From Enteractinococcus fodinae (GTDB lineage: Bacteria; Actinomycetota; Actinomycetes; Actinomycetales; Micrococcaceae): DNA of 64,000 nucleotides. Location: contig NZ_JAVDYJ010000001.1 in assembly GCF_031458395.1 (NCBI RefSeq), positions 868,001-932,000 on the forward strand. The letters run 5' to 3'. The notes beneath the pieces were generated by a model. It saw nothing but the letters and a program-made list of their open reading frames with translations, was not told where the DNA came from and searched no databases. Position numbers and translations under genes: made by a program. This document shows positions 1-8,249 of this stretch, piece after piece. Within the stretch, counting starts at the first letter, position 1. Each line of letters starts with the position of its first letter.

Positions 1-615
1 GATCTCCCGCACGGCCCGGTCTTGGTCGTTGGTGCCTCGTACAGTGGTCTAGACCTAGCGTTTGAGCTCGGTGCAGACCGGAAGACGACGCTGGTGGGCC
101 CGGCTCGCGGCAACATTCCGTTTGAGTGGGGCTCGAGGGTTATGCGTAGGGCATTCCCGCTGATCGAGTTTATCTTCCAGCACGTTTTAACCAGGCGCAC
201 TCCAATGGGGCGGAAGGTCTTCAACAGTCTGCGTCACCACGGTTCCCCACAACTACGGGTTAAAGCCCACCACCTGGAAGAACGTGGGATCGAGTGGCTC
301 CAAGAACATATTACTGGTGTCTCAGAAGACGACCTGCCCCAGCTGGTGAATGGACGGACGTTTGACGTGGCCTCGATCGTCTGGGCCACGGGCTTCAAAC
401 ACGACTACTCATGGATAGCTCTGCCGCTTCCAGTTGAAGATGGCTGGCCGGTCGAGTATCGAGGTGTTGTAGAAGAACTACCAGGATTATTCTTTCTGGG
501 TCTAGCCTTCCAATATGCCTTCAGCTCAGGTGAGATGAGCGGCGTCGGACGGGATGCGGCATATCTGGCCGACCGGATTGTCCAGCATAACCGAGCACAC
601 CTTCTGGCCGCTTGA
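1..615 (+). CDS. flavin-containing monooxygenase-like NAD(P)/FAD oxidoreductase (3' part)
   Basis: The reading frame is open from the first base, so the gene begins upstream of the window and only about 204 C-terminal codons are visible. A GxSxSG-type dinucleotide-binding loop (GASYSG, codons 11-16) and a later ATGF motif (near codon 130) followed by a GLFFLGL strand are typical of the second nucleotide-binding half of CzcO/FMO-type flavoproteins. Such enzymes use NADPH and FAD to oxygenate small substrates. The substrate cannot be told from the fragment. The gene ends 21 bases before a strong hairpin. Confidence 0.75.
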   Translation, partial: DLPHGPVLVVGASYSGLDLAFELGADRKTTLVGPARGNIPFEWGSRVMRRAFPLIEFIFQHVLTRRTPMGRKVFNSLRHHGSPQLRVKAHHLEERGIEWLQEHITGVSEDDLPQLVNGRTFDVASIVWATGFKHDYSWIALPLPVEDGWPVEYRGVVEELPGLFFLGLAFQYAFSSGEMSGVGRDAAYLADRIVQHNRAHLLAA

Positions 616-636
616 GCCACCTCTGCCCGCAGAGCA

Positions 637-674
637 GCCTTGGTCAACGACAACCTGGTGTCGTTGACCAAGGC
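637..674 (+). terminator. perfect 16-bp hairpin after the monooxygenase gene
   Basis: Arms 637-652 and 659-674 are exact reverse complements around a 6-base loop. No T-run follows. It lies between the monooxygenase stop and the LuxR-type gene, so it probably ends the upstream transcript. The missing U-tract makes the mechanism uncertain. Confidence 0.6.
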
Positions 675-716
675 ATGTGCGTGTGGGCTGCCATCTGGGC
701 AGCCGCCTGTGCGAAT

Positions 717-722
717 TAGAAT
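717..722 (+). promoter_or_regulatory. possible -10 element for a leaderless transcript
   Basis: TAGAAT ends six bases before the ATG at 729, and no Shine-Dalgarno sequence precedes that ATG. This is the layout of a leaderless actinobacterial mRNA starting at or next to the start codon. No convincing -35 box is visible. Confidence 0.35.
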
Positions 723-728
723 AGTTTT

Positions 729-2360
729 ATGAATGTGGTCAAAGCGCTGCACCGTGCACGTGAGGCTTACGAGCGTCGCGAATGGCTGACCGCCTATAAG
801 ACGCTCTCGGACCTCGACAACGCAGCGCTTGCGGCCACGGACTTCATTCGGTTGGCTGATACCGCTGAGTTGCTGGGCCATTCCAACGACGCTGTCCAGG
901 CCTTACAACGTGCCCACCTTGCTGCACTTGGTGCCGGTGAGCCGATCATTGCGGCACGTGCCACCGCGCGTCTAGCGATGTTACTTGCTCTGCGGGGTGA
1001 AACGGCGGTAGCCGGCGGATGGCTTGCTACCGGCGAGCGCCTGCTCGAAGAAATCGGTGATGACGTCGTTGAACAAGGGTACCTGCTGGTTGCGCGCATG
1101 CTCGAGCGGGTCGGGGTGGGTGACCTGGAGACAGCCGCGAAAGTACCACCTCAGATCATTGCCTGCGCCCGACGCCACGGTGACGCCAACCTTTTAGCCA
1201 TCGGGCTGAATCAGCAGGGCCGAATATTAACCGTGCTCGGACAGCTCACAGAAGGCGTCCGATTTCTCGACGAAGCGATGACCGGGATCGTCTCGGGCGA
1301 GGTCGATGATCCATTATTCGCCGGCGAAGTCTACTGCTCAATGATCGAGGCGTGCCAATGGATCGGCGATTGGGGTCGCGCTGCTCAATGGACCCGCGCG
1401 TTAACCACCTGGTGCAGCCAGGAGACCGGTCTGGTGGCCTTCACCGGCCAATGCGCGGTCCACCGGGCCCAGCTGATGCGCTTCAATGGCGCATTTGATG
1501 ATGCCGTCATTGAACTGGAACGAGCTGTCGAACGTTATGAAGCGGTAGGTAACCGGGCTGCTATGGCACTGGTATACACCGAACGTGGCGATGTGTTGCG
1601 GCTGATGGGCGACCTCGAAGGAGCCGACGAAGCCTACGCTGCTGCCGTACTGCACGGCAGCGATGCCCAGCTTGGGCGGGCACTGGTGAGTCTGAGTCGC
1701 GGGAATATTGATCGCGCGGTGTCGGCGGTCCGTCGAGTCCTAGTAGCCGTTCAGGGTGATATTTTTCGACATCGAATCATCCCCGCGTGCGTCGAAGTCT
1801 TGCTGGCAGCAGGCCGCATCGAAGAAGCAGCGGCGCTCGCAGATGAGCTGGCTGTCATCGCTCAAGACTATGGCAGTACGGCGGTGGGGGCCGCGGCAAG
1901 TGTCGTTGCTGCCCAAGTTGGCCTTGCACGGGGTGACGCTGAAGCAGCACTGCCTGCGGCGAAAGCTGCCTTGCACTCCTGGTTAGACCTTGAGGCCGCT
2001 TATCAGGTGGCGCGTTCCCGCGTCCTGATTGGCCGCGCGCTCCAGCTCATGGGTGACGACGAAGGCGCTGCACTTGAGCTGCGCACGGCCCTGGCAGCCT
2101 TCGAATCACAGGGAGCGCTTGCAGATGCTCACGATGTAACCCAGCGGCTTGGCGGGGTCAATCGTCCCGGTGGGCTAACTGAGCGTGAGGTCGAAGTCTT
2201 GCGGCTCGTTGCCGCTGGGCGAAGTAATGCACAAATAGCTGATGACCTGCATTTATCAATCAAGACGGTCGCTCGGCACTTGTCGAATATCTTCACCAAA
2301 CTCGACGTAAGCTCCCGAACCCAAGCCGCAGCGGTTGCCCGCCGATATGGCGTGGTATAA
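729..2360 (+). CDS. TPR-rich LuxR-family transcriptional regulator
   Basis: A 543-residue protein. About the first 470 residues are alanine-rich helical repeats of tetratricopeptide character, for example around residues 25-110 and 270-330. The last 60 residues form a GerE/LuxR helix-turn-helix (LTEREVEVLRLVAAG, then AQIADDLHLSIKTVARHL). There is no P-loop, so this is not a full LAL/MalT ATPase regulator but the shorter TPR-HTH type, where the repeats probably bind a partner or ligand. The start is ATG with no ribosome-binding site, consistent with a leaderless message. Target genes are unknown; the next gene starts about 70 bases downstream in the same direction. Confidence 0.8.
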   Translation: MNVVKALHRAREAYERREWLTAYKTLSDLDNAALAATDFIRLADTAELLGHSNDAVQALQRAHLAALGAGEPIIAARATARLAMLLALRGETAVAGGWLATGERLLEEIGDDVVEQGYLLVARMLERVGVGDLETAAKVPPQIIACARRHGDANLLAIGLNQQGRILTVLGQLTEGVRFLDEAMTGIVSGEVDDPLFAGEVYCSMIEACQWIGDWGRAAQWTRALTTWCSQETGLVAFTGQCAVHRAQLMRFNGAFDDAVIELERAVERYEAVGNRAAMALVYTERGDVLRLMGDLEGADEAYAAAVLHGSDAQLGRALVSLSRGNIDRAVSAVRRVLVAVQGDIFRHRIIPACVEVLLAAGRIEEAAALADELAVIAQDYGSTAVGAAASVVAAQVGLARGDAEAALPAAKAALHSWLDLEAAYQVARSRVLIGRALQLMGDDEGAALELRTALAAFESQGALADAHDVTQRLGGVNRPGGLTEREVEVLRLVAAGRSNAQIADDLHLSIKTVARHLSNIFTKLDVSSRTQAAAVARRYGVV

Positions 2361-2429
2361 GTAGGGTCCTGATTACGTGACAGTGCTAAGTTGCTTTGCG
2401 CGGTAGCGATAGACCCTGGAGGAGTTGCA

Positions 2430-3611
2430 TTGACTGACGAGTTGATTACCGAGCTACTACCCATACTCGGCAGGTCGCTTGATGTGGGCTTCAACGTATT
2501 CGACGTTATGCACCACGGAACCCATGAGAAACAGCTCTCCAATGTCTTCGGGTGGCTGCTAGATGTTGGTGGCACCCACAACCTAGGAGATCAGTTCCTC
2601 AGGATCTTCGTGGACGAGACAAACCGCACGAGGCCAGGGCACACTCCTTTGCCGTTCGAGGGCCTCCGAGTGCAACAGGAAGTCAATACGGCATCTGACA
2701 CGGGAGAAGTCGATATCGCTGATCTGGTGCTTGAGAACAACACTGCGCGGCTCGTTATCGAAAACTATTTCACCTCCGATGGCCACGGTCATAGTTATGC
2801 CACCTACCTGCAATACAGCCGTCAGGGCGGGCGTCGAGGAGCAGTCGTCTTGCTGTGTCGCGATGAAGACCGAAATCGGTTGTCACAGGGGTGGGAAGAC
2901 TCCCATATCTTGACCTATCGAGCTTTGATCGCCCGTCTCTATGCTGTCGTCTGTGACGATGTCCTCTATCAACAGCAGAACCCGGATGCCTATTCTTTCA
3001 TACATCAAATGCATCGAAAGTTCGTTCGTGAAAGGAGCCTTGTGGAAGATCGTGATGTGTTGAAATTCGTGACCGCGCTGAGCCATACCGGAGAGGCAGC
3101 ACGATACGGATTCTTACGGCAGGAGAAAGTTGCCGAGCAGTTCGCCAGTGATATTGCTGTGCAGGCCAGGCAACGTTTCGTCGAAGGGCGGGAACTACTG
3201 CAACGCCTCAAAGCGTTACTTCGAGCGTTCAGCGAGGGGCCTCTGAAGGAGCAGCTCAATGCCACGCTCGATCTTGCTCAGGTTCACAAAGTGAGTATGA
3301 CCTATGCCGGGATTTATCAATGGACTATTAACTTGGAGATGGATGGTTTGCCCAGTGCTGCTGACCAGCCCCTGATTCAACTGAAGTTTGGTCCCACCGC
3401 ATGGTTCGCTAATGTGCAGGACGAGTACTGGAAATACCGAGTTGAACCGGAGTACGTAGATTACTCGAAAGTCTTTATCGCAAGAACAGATACTCGGACG
3501 CTTCGACAATCGAGTGTAAGGTTGCAAGAAATTCTTGACGGTCTGGAGTCCTCTGATAGTAGGTTGCACGACGAAATCATAGAATCACTTGCTGCCGAGC
3601 CGGGGTTCTGA
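2430..3611 (+). CDS. PD-(D/E)XK nuclease-like protein (altered active site)
   Basis: TTG start chosen because GGAGGAG lies five bases upstream (2418-2424); the frame stays open upstream but without a ribosome site. 393 residues. The central part (about residues 90-145) resembles the PD-(D/E)XK nuclease fold: EVDIAD (D95), then VIENY (E111), a helix with YLQY, and a VVLLCRDED strand. Families of this type usually have E-x-K, often IENK, at the second strand. Here the lysine position is a tyrosine (Y113). The protein may be a degenerate nuclease, a binding-only relative or a family with a migrated catalytic lysine. No methylase or other defence gene is adjacent. Confidence 0.55.
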   Translation: MTDELITELLPILGRSLDVGFNVFDVMHHGTHEKQLSNVFGWLLDVGGTHNLGDQFLRIFVDETNRTRPGHTPLPFEGLRVQQEVNTASDTGEVDIADLVLENNTARLVIENYFTSDGHGHSYATYLQYSRQGGRRGAVVLLCRDEDRNRLSQGWEDSHILTYRALIARLYAVVCDDVLYQQQNPDAYSFIHQMHRKFVRERSLVEDRDVLKFVTALSHTGEAARYGFLRQEKVAEQFASDIAVQARQRFVEGRELLQRLKALLRAFSEGPLKEQLNATLDLAQVHKVSMTYAGIYQWTINLEMDGLPSAADQPLIQLKFGPTAWFANVQDEYWKYRVEPEYVDYSKVFIARTDTRTLRQSSVRLQEILDGLESSDSRLHDEIIESLAAEPGF

Positions 3612-3826
3612 ACCGGAACACCGACTCGTATTTGTTGCTGATGGCAACGGTTTGAGCTTTATCCAAGCTCACTACCGCTACAATATTGGCGGTTCGGATG
3701 CGTCATTCTCGCGATCGCGACTTTGTATCCTCACGAATGTAATCTATCGCGGGGTTAACCTCGCGCGGCGAAGGTCTGAGACGTATTGTGGCTGCTGTAA
3801 GAACGTCGTTACTCAAAGGAGTTGCC
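3612..3826. other. intergenic stretch without a recognised gene
   Basis: No supported coding region here. A small perfect stem (TGAGCTT at 3653-3659 with AAGCTCA at 3665-3671) follows the nuclease-like gene and could be a weak terminator. From here to 4030 the only candidate gene is the 42-residue ORF at 3827. Confidence 0.4.
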
Positions 3827-3955
3827 GTGAACTGGCTATTTAGAATTTTACGATTCCGTGGTGATTTTCGTGCCGCGCGTCGGGGACCAAGGGCAATGGC
3901 AGGACGTGCCGGCCGACGCGGTATTAGTAGGCTTCTACGACGTTTCTTACGATAG
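3827..3955 (+). CDS. very basic 42-residue small protein candidate
   Basis: GTG start with AAAGGAG (3815-3821) five bases upstream, ending in TAG. The peptide begins MNWLFRILRFRGDFRAARRG and ends RGISRLLRRFLR. It has about 14 arginines, no lysine, and one acidic residue. It looks like an amphipathic, nucleic-acid- or membrane-binding peptide. The good ribosome site and strong composition bias argue that it is translated. I do not recognise the family; chance remains possible for so short an ORF. Confidence 0.5.
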   Translation: MNWLFRILRFRGDFRAARRGPRAMAGRAGRRGISRLLRRFLR

Positions 3956-4029
3956 AGCCGGGATTCATGAGCGAAAAGCTGTCCGTGGGCCTCACGAAAT
4001 AGACTCCTACCGATGGGAGTGTTGACCCA

Positions 4030-4432
4030 TTGCTTTCTGAACCCGACTCTCAGGACCTCACAATCGAGCAGTACCAACCCCAGGAGCGCGAGCACCTGCT
4101 TGAGATAGCGATCCAGGCCTGGAGACCGGTCTTCGAGCGCATGCGAGACGCGGTTCCGGGATTTGTGTTCGACAACTTCTACCCCGACGGCCGGGAAGCG
4201 CGTCAACTGTCCGACCTTGCAGCTGTCCTCGACAAGCAAGACGAGAGAGTTGCCGTTGCCAAGAGGAACGACCGAGTCGTTGGGTGGGCTTGTATTCGCT
4301 TGCATCCCGAAGATCGGATGGGTGGGCATGGTGGAGACAGGCGACGATCCCGGACACGCCCCAGCGCGAATGACGTATGAAGCGGCGGGTTACAAACGGT
4401 GGCCCGACGCGCGCTACTTCAAAGAACTCTGA
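4030..4432 (+). pseudogene. GNAT N-acetyltransferase broken by an internal deletion and frameshift
   Basis: Frame 1 from TTG 4030 encodes a normal GNAT N-terminal half: IQAWRPVFERMRDAVPG, then a beta strand VVGWACIRLHPEDRMG ending near 4326. The expected C-terminal end (GDDPGHAPARMTYEAAGY, then RYFKEL) follows at once but in frame 2, from about 4325 to 4432. The roughly 40 residues between, which carry the acetyl-CoA-binding motif A (Q/RxxGxG/A), are absent. A deletion of about 120 bases that also shifted the frame explains both facts. The remaining protein could not bind acetyl-CoA. Confidence 0.8.
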
Positions 4433-4502
4433 AAGCGACGAGTCGTCAGCGACTTTCGTACGCCGTCTCGCCCTCTATTGCGCGGTGTGTCATTCTGGAG
4501 AT

Positions 4503-5009
4503 ATGACACATTTGTTGGTGATTCATCACAGTCCGACTCATAGCGTTCAGCAGTTGCTTGATGCGGCGCTGCGCGGAGCTAACCATCCTGACATCGAAGG
4601 GGTTCAGGTCACCTCCAGGCCTGCCTTGGCTTGGGCGCGTGACGAAGAGGACGAAACATTGATTCAACAGGCAGATGGCTACCTATTCGTGACGCCGGCG
4701 AACTTCGGGTACATGAGCGGGGCGCTCAAACACGTTTTCGACAGCACGTTCCTCAAGATTGGTGGGTCACTCAGCGCCGATGGGAGCGCAAGCGGCGGCG
4801 AGACAGCGACGCAACGACGGCTCTACGGGCTCATTGTGCACGGCCGCTACGATACGACCGGGGCGGTTCGCTCGGTGGAAGGTATTGTCGGTGGGCTGGG
4901 ATGGCGTCGGGGCGGTGAGATCGTTGAAGCAATGGGTGATGTCACCGAAGAAGACCTTGAGGCAGCTGAAGATCTAGGTGCCACCATCGCTGTGCAACTG
5001 ATGGACTAA
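4503..5009 (+). CDS. flavodoxin/NAD(P)H-reductase-fold protein
   Basis: A 168-residue protein beginning MTHLLVIHHSPTHSVQQLL, the first strand and phosphate-binding loop of a flavodoxin-like fold. FVTPANFGYMSGALKHVFD (about residues 60-78) is the usual flavin/lid segment of the NAD(P)H-dependent FMN reductase superfamily. It probably binds FMN and reduces a small acceptor; the acceptor is unknown. The ATG is preceded by CTGGAG at only two bases distance, unusually short, so a leaderless start is possible. It follows the broken GNAT gene without a clear promoter. Confidence 0.7.
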   Translation: MTHLLVIHHSPTHSVQQLLDAALRGANHPDIEGVQVTSRPALAWARDEEDETLIQQADGYLFVTPANFGYMSGALKHVFDSTFLKIGGSLSADGSASGGETATQRRLYGLIVHGRYDTTGAVRSVEGIVGGLGWRRGGEIVEAMGDVTEEDLEAAEDLGATIAVQLMD

Positions 5010-5051
5010 CTGCTGCACTGACGTGGTAGTTCTGGAACAGAGGGGAAGGTC

Positions 5052-5555
5052 ATGGGGAGAAAGAATGACCAATCTAATGCAGGCGGAGCCTTGCCCAAGG
5101 GCCACGTTCCTCCGCCAGTGCTGGCAGCTGTCGCATTCGGTGCTCAGCGGCTCGTGAGTCGGCGGAAATCGAGCACAAAAACCTCGCGCCTCTCCGGGGC
5201 ACTCCTAGTGGTTGGCTCAGGAGTGTTAATGGGGAGCGCGGTGATACAGTTTCGCCGCAGCCACACGACCGTTAATCCGAAGACGCTCGACACCACTGCA
5301 CTTGTCGTGACGGGCCCGTATAAGCTGACCCGCAATCCGATGTATGTGGGAATGACTGGGCTGCTCGTGGCTCATGCACTGACTCGACGATCATGGCTCG
5401 CATTAGTGCCGGCCGGGTTGTTTGCAGTCACTATGAACCAGATACAAATTCCTGCCGAAGAAGCCGTACTGCAACAGCGATTTGGCGCTTCTTTTGAACG
5501 GTATCGGGGGAACGTGCCCCGATGGCTGGGGAAACTGCAGAACGTGCGCTATTAG
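5052..5555 (+). CDS. isoprenylcysteine carboxyl methyltransferase-like membrane methyltransferase
   Basis: 167 residues, ATG after AGGGGAAGG. The C-terminal part holds the ICMT/PEMT signature: GPYKLTRNPMYVGM followed by hydrophobic helices and a conserved E-E-x(4)-FG-x-x-F-x-x-Y segment (about residues 135-155). This family of integral membrane enzymes uses S-adenosylmethionine to methylate lipids or small molecules. The substrate is not predictable here. Its last four bases overlap the end of the convergent gene. Confidence 0.75.
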   Translation: MGRKNDQSNAGGALPKGHVPPPVLAAVAFGAQRLVSRRKSSTKTSRLSGALLVVGSGVLMGSAVIQFRRSHTTVNPKTLDTTALVVTGPYKLTRNPMYVGMTGLLVAHALTRRSWLALVPAGLFAVTMNQIQIPAEEAVLQQRFGASFERYRGNVPRWLGKLQNVRY

Positions 5556-6097
5556 AGCTTCGCTAGCAGCTCCTTCCAAACTGGACGCCAGTACTGAATA
5601 GCTTCTGCAGAGTCGAGTTTCGAATGCTGCAGCCCCACGGTTGATTTGCCGCCTGGTTTATCACTGATATTGACCACGACTCGAGTCCCGTCGGCCAGCG
5701 CCACACGCCAGTAGCGCCAACGATCGGTGCTTGAGGTCGATGGTTCATCCTCAATCGGCACGCCGCCAAATTCAGTGTACGATTCGACTAGCTCTAGCCA
5801 TGCCTGCAGCGTTTCGTCCATATTGCCGGGCACAGTTCGTGTGGTCGAAAGCTGGAAGTCGCCAGCACTCGTCTGCCCGGGGACTCGCAGCCCGGCATGC
5901 TGTCCAAACGCCACAGCAGTGTGTTGGGCCCACCACTCTTTTTGCTCAACGGTTTCCGGCATGAGTTTAAGAGCAAGGGCAGCGATCTGGGTGTGGTCCA
6001 TCCGACGAGCATCTGACTTGTCGAGCAGTGCTATCCAGTCATCCCAAGAACGGCCGGTAGCAGCCGCGACCGCAGAGGTATTCGATGATTTGACCAT
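5552..6097 (-). CDS. DUF4287-like N-terminal domain joined to a second C-terminal domain
   Basis: 181 residues. The first 70 (WDDWIALLDK, then EWWAQHTAVAFGQHAGLR) match the DUF4287 pattern, a short helical domain often linked to other modules. The rest (from about residue 75) contains WRYWRVALADGTRVVVNIS and ends QYWRPVWKELLAKL; this suggests a beta-rich START/AHSA1-like domain, with low certainty. Its 3' end overlaps the convergent methyltransferase gene by four bases. A short decayed copy of its residues 127-143 lies at 10929-10979. Function unknown. Confidence 0.55.
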   Translation of the reverse strand: MVKSSNTSAVAAATGRSWDDWIALLDKSDARRMDHTQIAALALKLMPETVEQKEWWAQHTAVAFGQHAGLRVPGQTSAGDFQLSTTRTVPGNMDETLQAWLELVESYTEFGGVPIEDEPSTSSTDRWRYWRVALADGTRVVVNISDKPGGKSTVGLQHSKLDSAEAIQYWRPVWKELLAKL

Positions 6098-6198
6098 GTC
6101 ACCATTGATACCAGAGATTTAGGTGTCACGACTGGCGCAAAGCGCTCGCCACTTAGATAAATCCTGCCGTGCGTGAGCGTACGCTGTTTGAGCACTGG

Positions 6199-6825
6199 TT
6201 AGCTCACATCGACAACGGTCCCATTTCGAGGAATCGACCGATTGAATTGAATAGGCACAGCACGAGCTCGCGTGATGTCACGCCCGTCGACCGCATGGAG
6301 ATGCAGGTGCGGTTCGGTGCTATTCCCAGAGTTGCCACAACGTCCAATTGGCTGGCCCGAAACAACATGTTGGCCAAGAGTGACTTCCACACTGCCATGC
6401 TGGAGATGGCACAACACAACAACGGCGAAGCCTGTCAGGCGTGTGGCCTCAATCAGAACGTGGTTGCCAAGCAGGGCATGCCGACCAACGGTTGCTCGGC
6501 GGCGCTGACTCGCAGCGTAACCAACCGACGGGAAGCCTCGATACGCGGCATGGTCAATCTCAGCATTGTGAACTCCGATGACAAGACCTGCAATGGGGGA
6601 GAGGACCGGTCGTCCGAAACCGACGAATGCTTCAGGCGGTTCAGATCGGAACAGTGACCCTAGCTTAAACGGCGCTGAACGCCCAGCATCGTCAACGGGC
6701 ACAAAATCAATGGCATAGCTGAGACCAAATCGGGGTGTGCCATGGCTTGGCACTCGATTCGCGGGGCTGTTGCGAACCTGCCATCTCCCGCGAAACGGGT
6801 AATCGAGCTCCAACGGTCCTGACAT
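6199..6825 (-). CDS. M23-family (LytM-like) metallopeptidase domain protein
   Basis: 208 residues, without an obvious signal peptide or cell-wall domain. The C-terminal half has the M23 hallmarks: GxxIGRCGNSGNSTEPHLHLH (about residues 159-177), giving the HxH pair. The upstream metal motif is RFGLSYAIDF (D40), where the usual histidine four residues before the aspartate is a serine, as in some intracellular or divergent M23 relatives. It may be a peptidoglycan endopeptidase-like protein or an inactive cytoplasmic relative. It diverges from the VOC gene across a 228-base spacer. Confidence 0.7.
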   Translation of the reverse strand: MSGPLELDYPFRGRWQVRNSPANRVPSHGTPRFGLSYAIDFVPVDDAGRSAPFKLGSLFRSEPPEAFVGFGRPVLSPIAGLVIGVHNAEIDHAAYRGFPSVGYAASQRRRATVGRHALLGNHVLIEATRLTGFAVVVLCHLQHGSVEVTLGQHVVSGQPIGRCGNSGNSTEPHLHLHAVDGRDITRARAVPIQFNRSIPRNGTVVDVS

Positions 6826-7053
6826 GTGCTCACCTGCTATCTGCCAGCAGTGGTCTAACCATCTTAGGCATTGTCTTGTCGTGGGTGCGAGGTGGGATTA
6901 GTCTTTGAACATGGCGCTGTCCGTTGAGAGTGCTCACGGCGAGACAGCGAGACTAAGTTAACTTCCACCGTTTGCTCTCGCCCGATGACACCCGCTGGGT
7001 TCACCCCAGCCCCGAGAGATCTTCCGACCAATCCGCATTAACGGAGGTCTTCT

Positions 7054-7413
7054 ATGAAATTGCCCCAGCATCATGCCATCAGTTACATCGAGTTCGGGGT
7101 GACCGATCTCGCTGCGACCAAAGCCTTCTATGAGGCGGCCTTCGGGTGGGAGTTCAACGACTACGGTCCGGCATACAGCGGAATCAAGTCACCGGACGGG
7201 GAAGGTGAAGTAGGCGGTCTCAATCCTAGGCTCGAGCCTAGTGGCGCAGGTCCTCTTGTGTTGCTCTTTTCCACGGACCTGGATGCAACAGTCACGGCCG
7301 TACAGCACGCCGGAGGAACGATTGCGGCCCCGCCCTATGAGTTTCCAGGTGGGAGACGATTCGAGTTCCTCGATCCAAGTGGTAACCGCCTGGGGGTCTA
7401 CGCAGATCAATAA
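7054..7413 (+). CDS. VOC (glyoxalase/bleomycin-resistance) family protein
   Basis: 119 residues, ATG after ACGGAGG. One vicinal-oxygen-chelate module: SYIEFGVTDLAATKAFYEAAFGW at the start, and GRRFEFLDPSGNRLGVY at the end, carrying the usual terminal glutamate-region and DPSGN turn. These proteins bind a metal and act as lyases, isomerases or drug-binding proteins. The ligand is unknown. Sits 62 bases upstream of an NAD(P)-binding protein and may share its transcript. Confidence 0.85.
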   Translation: MKLPQHHAISYIEFGVTDLAATKAFYEAAFGWEFNDYGPAYSGIKSPDGEGEVGGLNPRLEPSGAGPLVLLFSTDLDATVTAVQHAGGTIAAPPYEFPGGRRFEFLDPSGNRLGVYADQ

Positions 7414-7475
7414 AGCTGTCGCCGATCGAGTTGTCTGGGTTCGCGCGACCATCGACAGGAGGAGGTTGGCCCGAC

Positions 7476-8249
7476 ATGAAGATCGTCGTTCTCGGAGCTA
7501 CCGGCACTATCGGAGCAAAGATCACCGAGCATCTACAAACCACCGGTCACGAGGTTGTCCAAGCCAGCCGCAGTCGTGGGGTCGATGCCGCCACGGGGGA
7601 GGGACTTCACGACGCATTCACCGGGGCTAACGCCGTAATCGATTGTCTCAACATCGAAACCCTCAGCGAGAAGAAGGCCGTCCGCTTTTTCTCGAAAACC
7701 TCTCACAACGTGGTGAGAGTAGCGCGGCGGACGGGTCTTACTCACGTGCTGTGCGTCGGGATTGCTGGTGCTGCGGATCCGAAAGTCAACGCGGCAAACG
7801 GCTATTACAAGGGGAAAGCAGTTCAAGAGAAGATCTACCAGGCTTCAGGCCTGCCTGTGACGGTCATTCATTCGACCCAATGGTTTGAGCTCATTGATAA
7901 CTTGGTACGGCGCGCCTCCGTGGGGCCGGTTACGCTGTTGCCAACGATGCGCATGGCCCCGGTCGCGGCAGATTCCGTGGCTCGTCTTGTCGCAGACTGC
8001 GCGGTGGCTGATCCTCCGAGCGGTGTACAGCGGGTCGCAATACGAGGCCCCGAGATCACCACCGGGGTCGATATGGCTCAGGCGATCCTCGCTGCTCATG
8101 GTCGCGTCGGAGGTCGACGTCCACGCATACTCAAACAGGTGCCATTTCTCGGCAAAGCGACGGCGACCGGCGGCCTTATACCCCAAGACACCATCGTGGA
8201 TGACATCACACTGGAAGCCTGGCTTGGGATGGCGTCGAGCCCCACCTGA
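7476..8249 (+). CDS. NAD(P)-binding atypical short-chain dehydrogenase (NmrA/HSCARG-like)
   Basis: 257 residues. ATG 7476 chosen for its AGGAGGA ribosome site and because the Rossmann strand then starts at residue 1 (MKIVVLGATGTIGAKI, with GxxGxxG at residues 7-13). YYKGKAVQEKIYQASGLPVTVIHSTQWFE is the YxxxK-like/atypical SDR segment. Such proteins reduce small substrates or sense the NADPH ratio. Neighbour to the VOC gene; no further hint of substrate. Confidence 0.75.
   Translation: MKIVVLGATGTIGAKITEHLQTTGHEVVQASRSRGVDAATGEGLHDAFTGANAVIDCLNIETLSEKKAVRFFSKTSHNVVRVARRTGLTHVLCVGIAGAADPKVNAANGYYKGKAVQEKIYQASGLPVTVIHSTQWFELIDNLVRRASVGPVTLLPTMRMAPVAADSVARLVADCAVADPPSGVQRVAIRGPEITTGVDMAQAILAAHGRVGGRRPRILKQVPFLGKATATGGLIPQDTIVDDITLEAWLGMASSPT

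Noticed and set aside
405-881. 158-codon minus-strand open frame across the end of the monooxygenase gene and the LuxR gene start
   Set aside because: No ribosome site, no recognisable domain, and antisense to two supported genes; a codon-bias shadow.
3703-4329. 208-codon minus-strand open frame over the 42-residue ORF and GNAT relic
   Set aside because: Composition and motifs do not resemble a protein family; it runs antisense to the GNAT relic whose residues are recognisable on the plus strand.
6169-6657. 162-codon plus-strand open frame inside the M23 gene
   Set aside because: Antisense to clear M23 motifs and without its own start signals.
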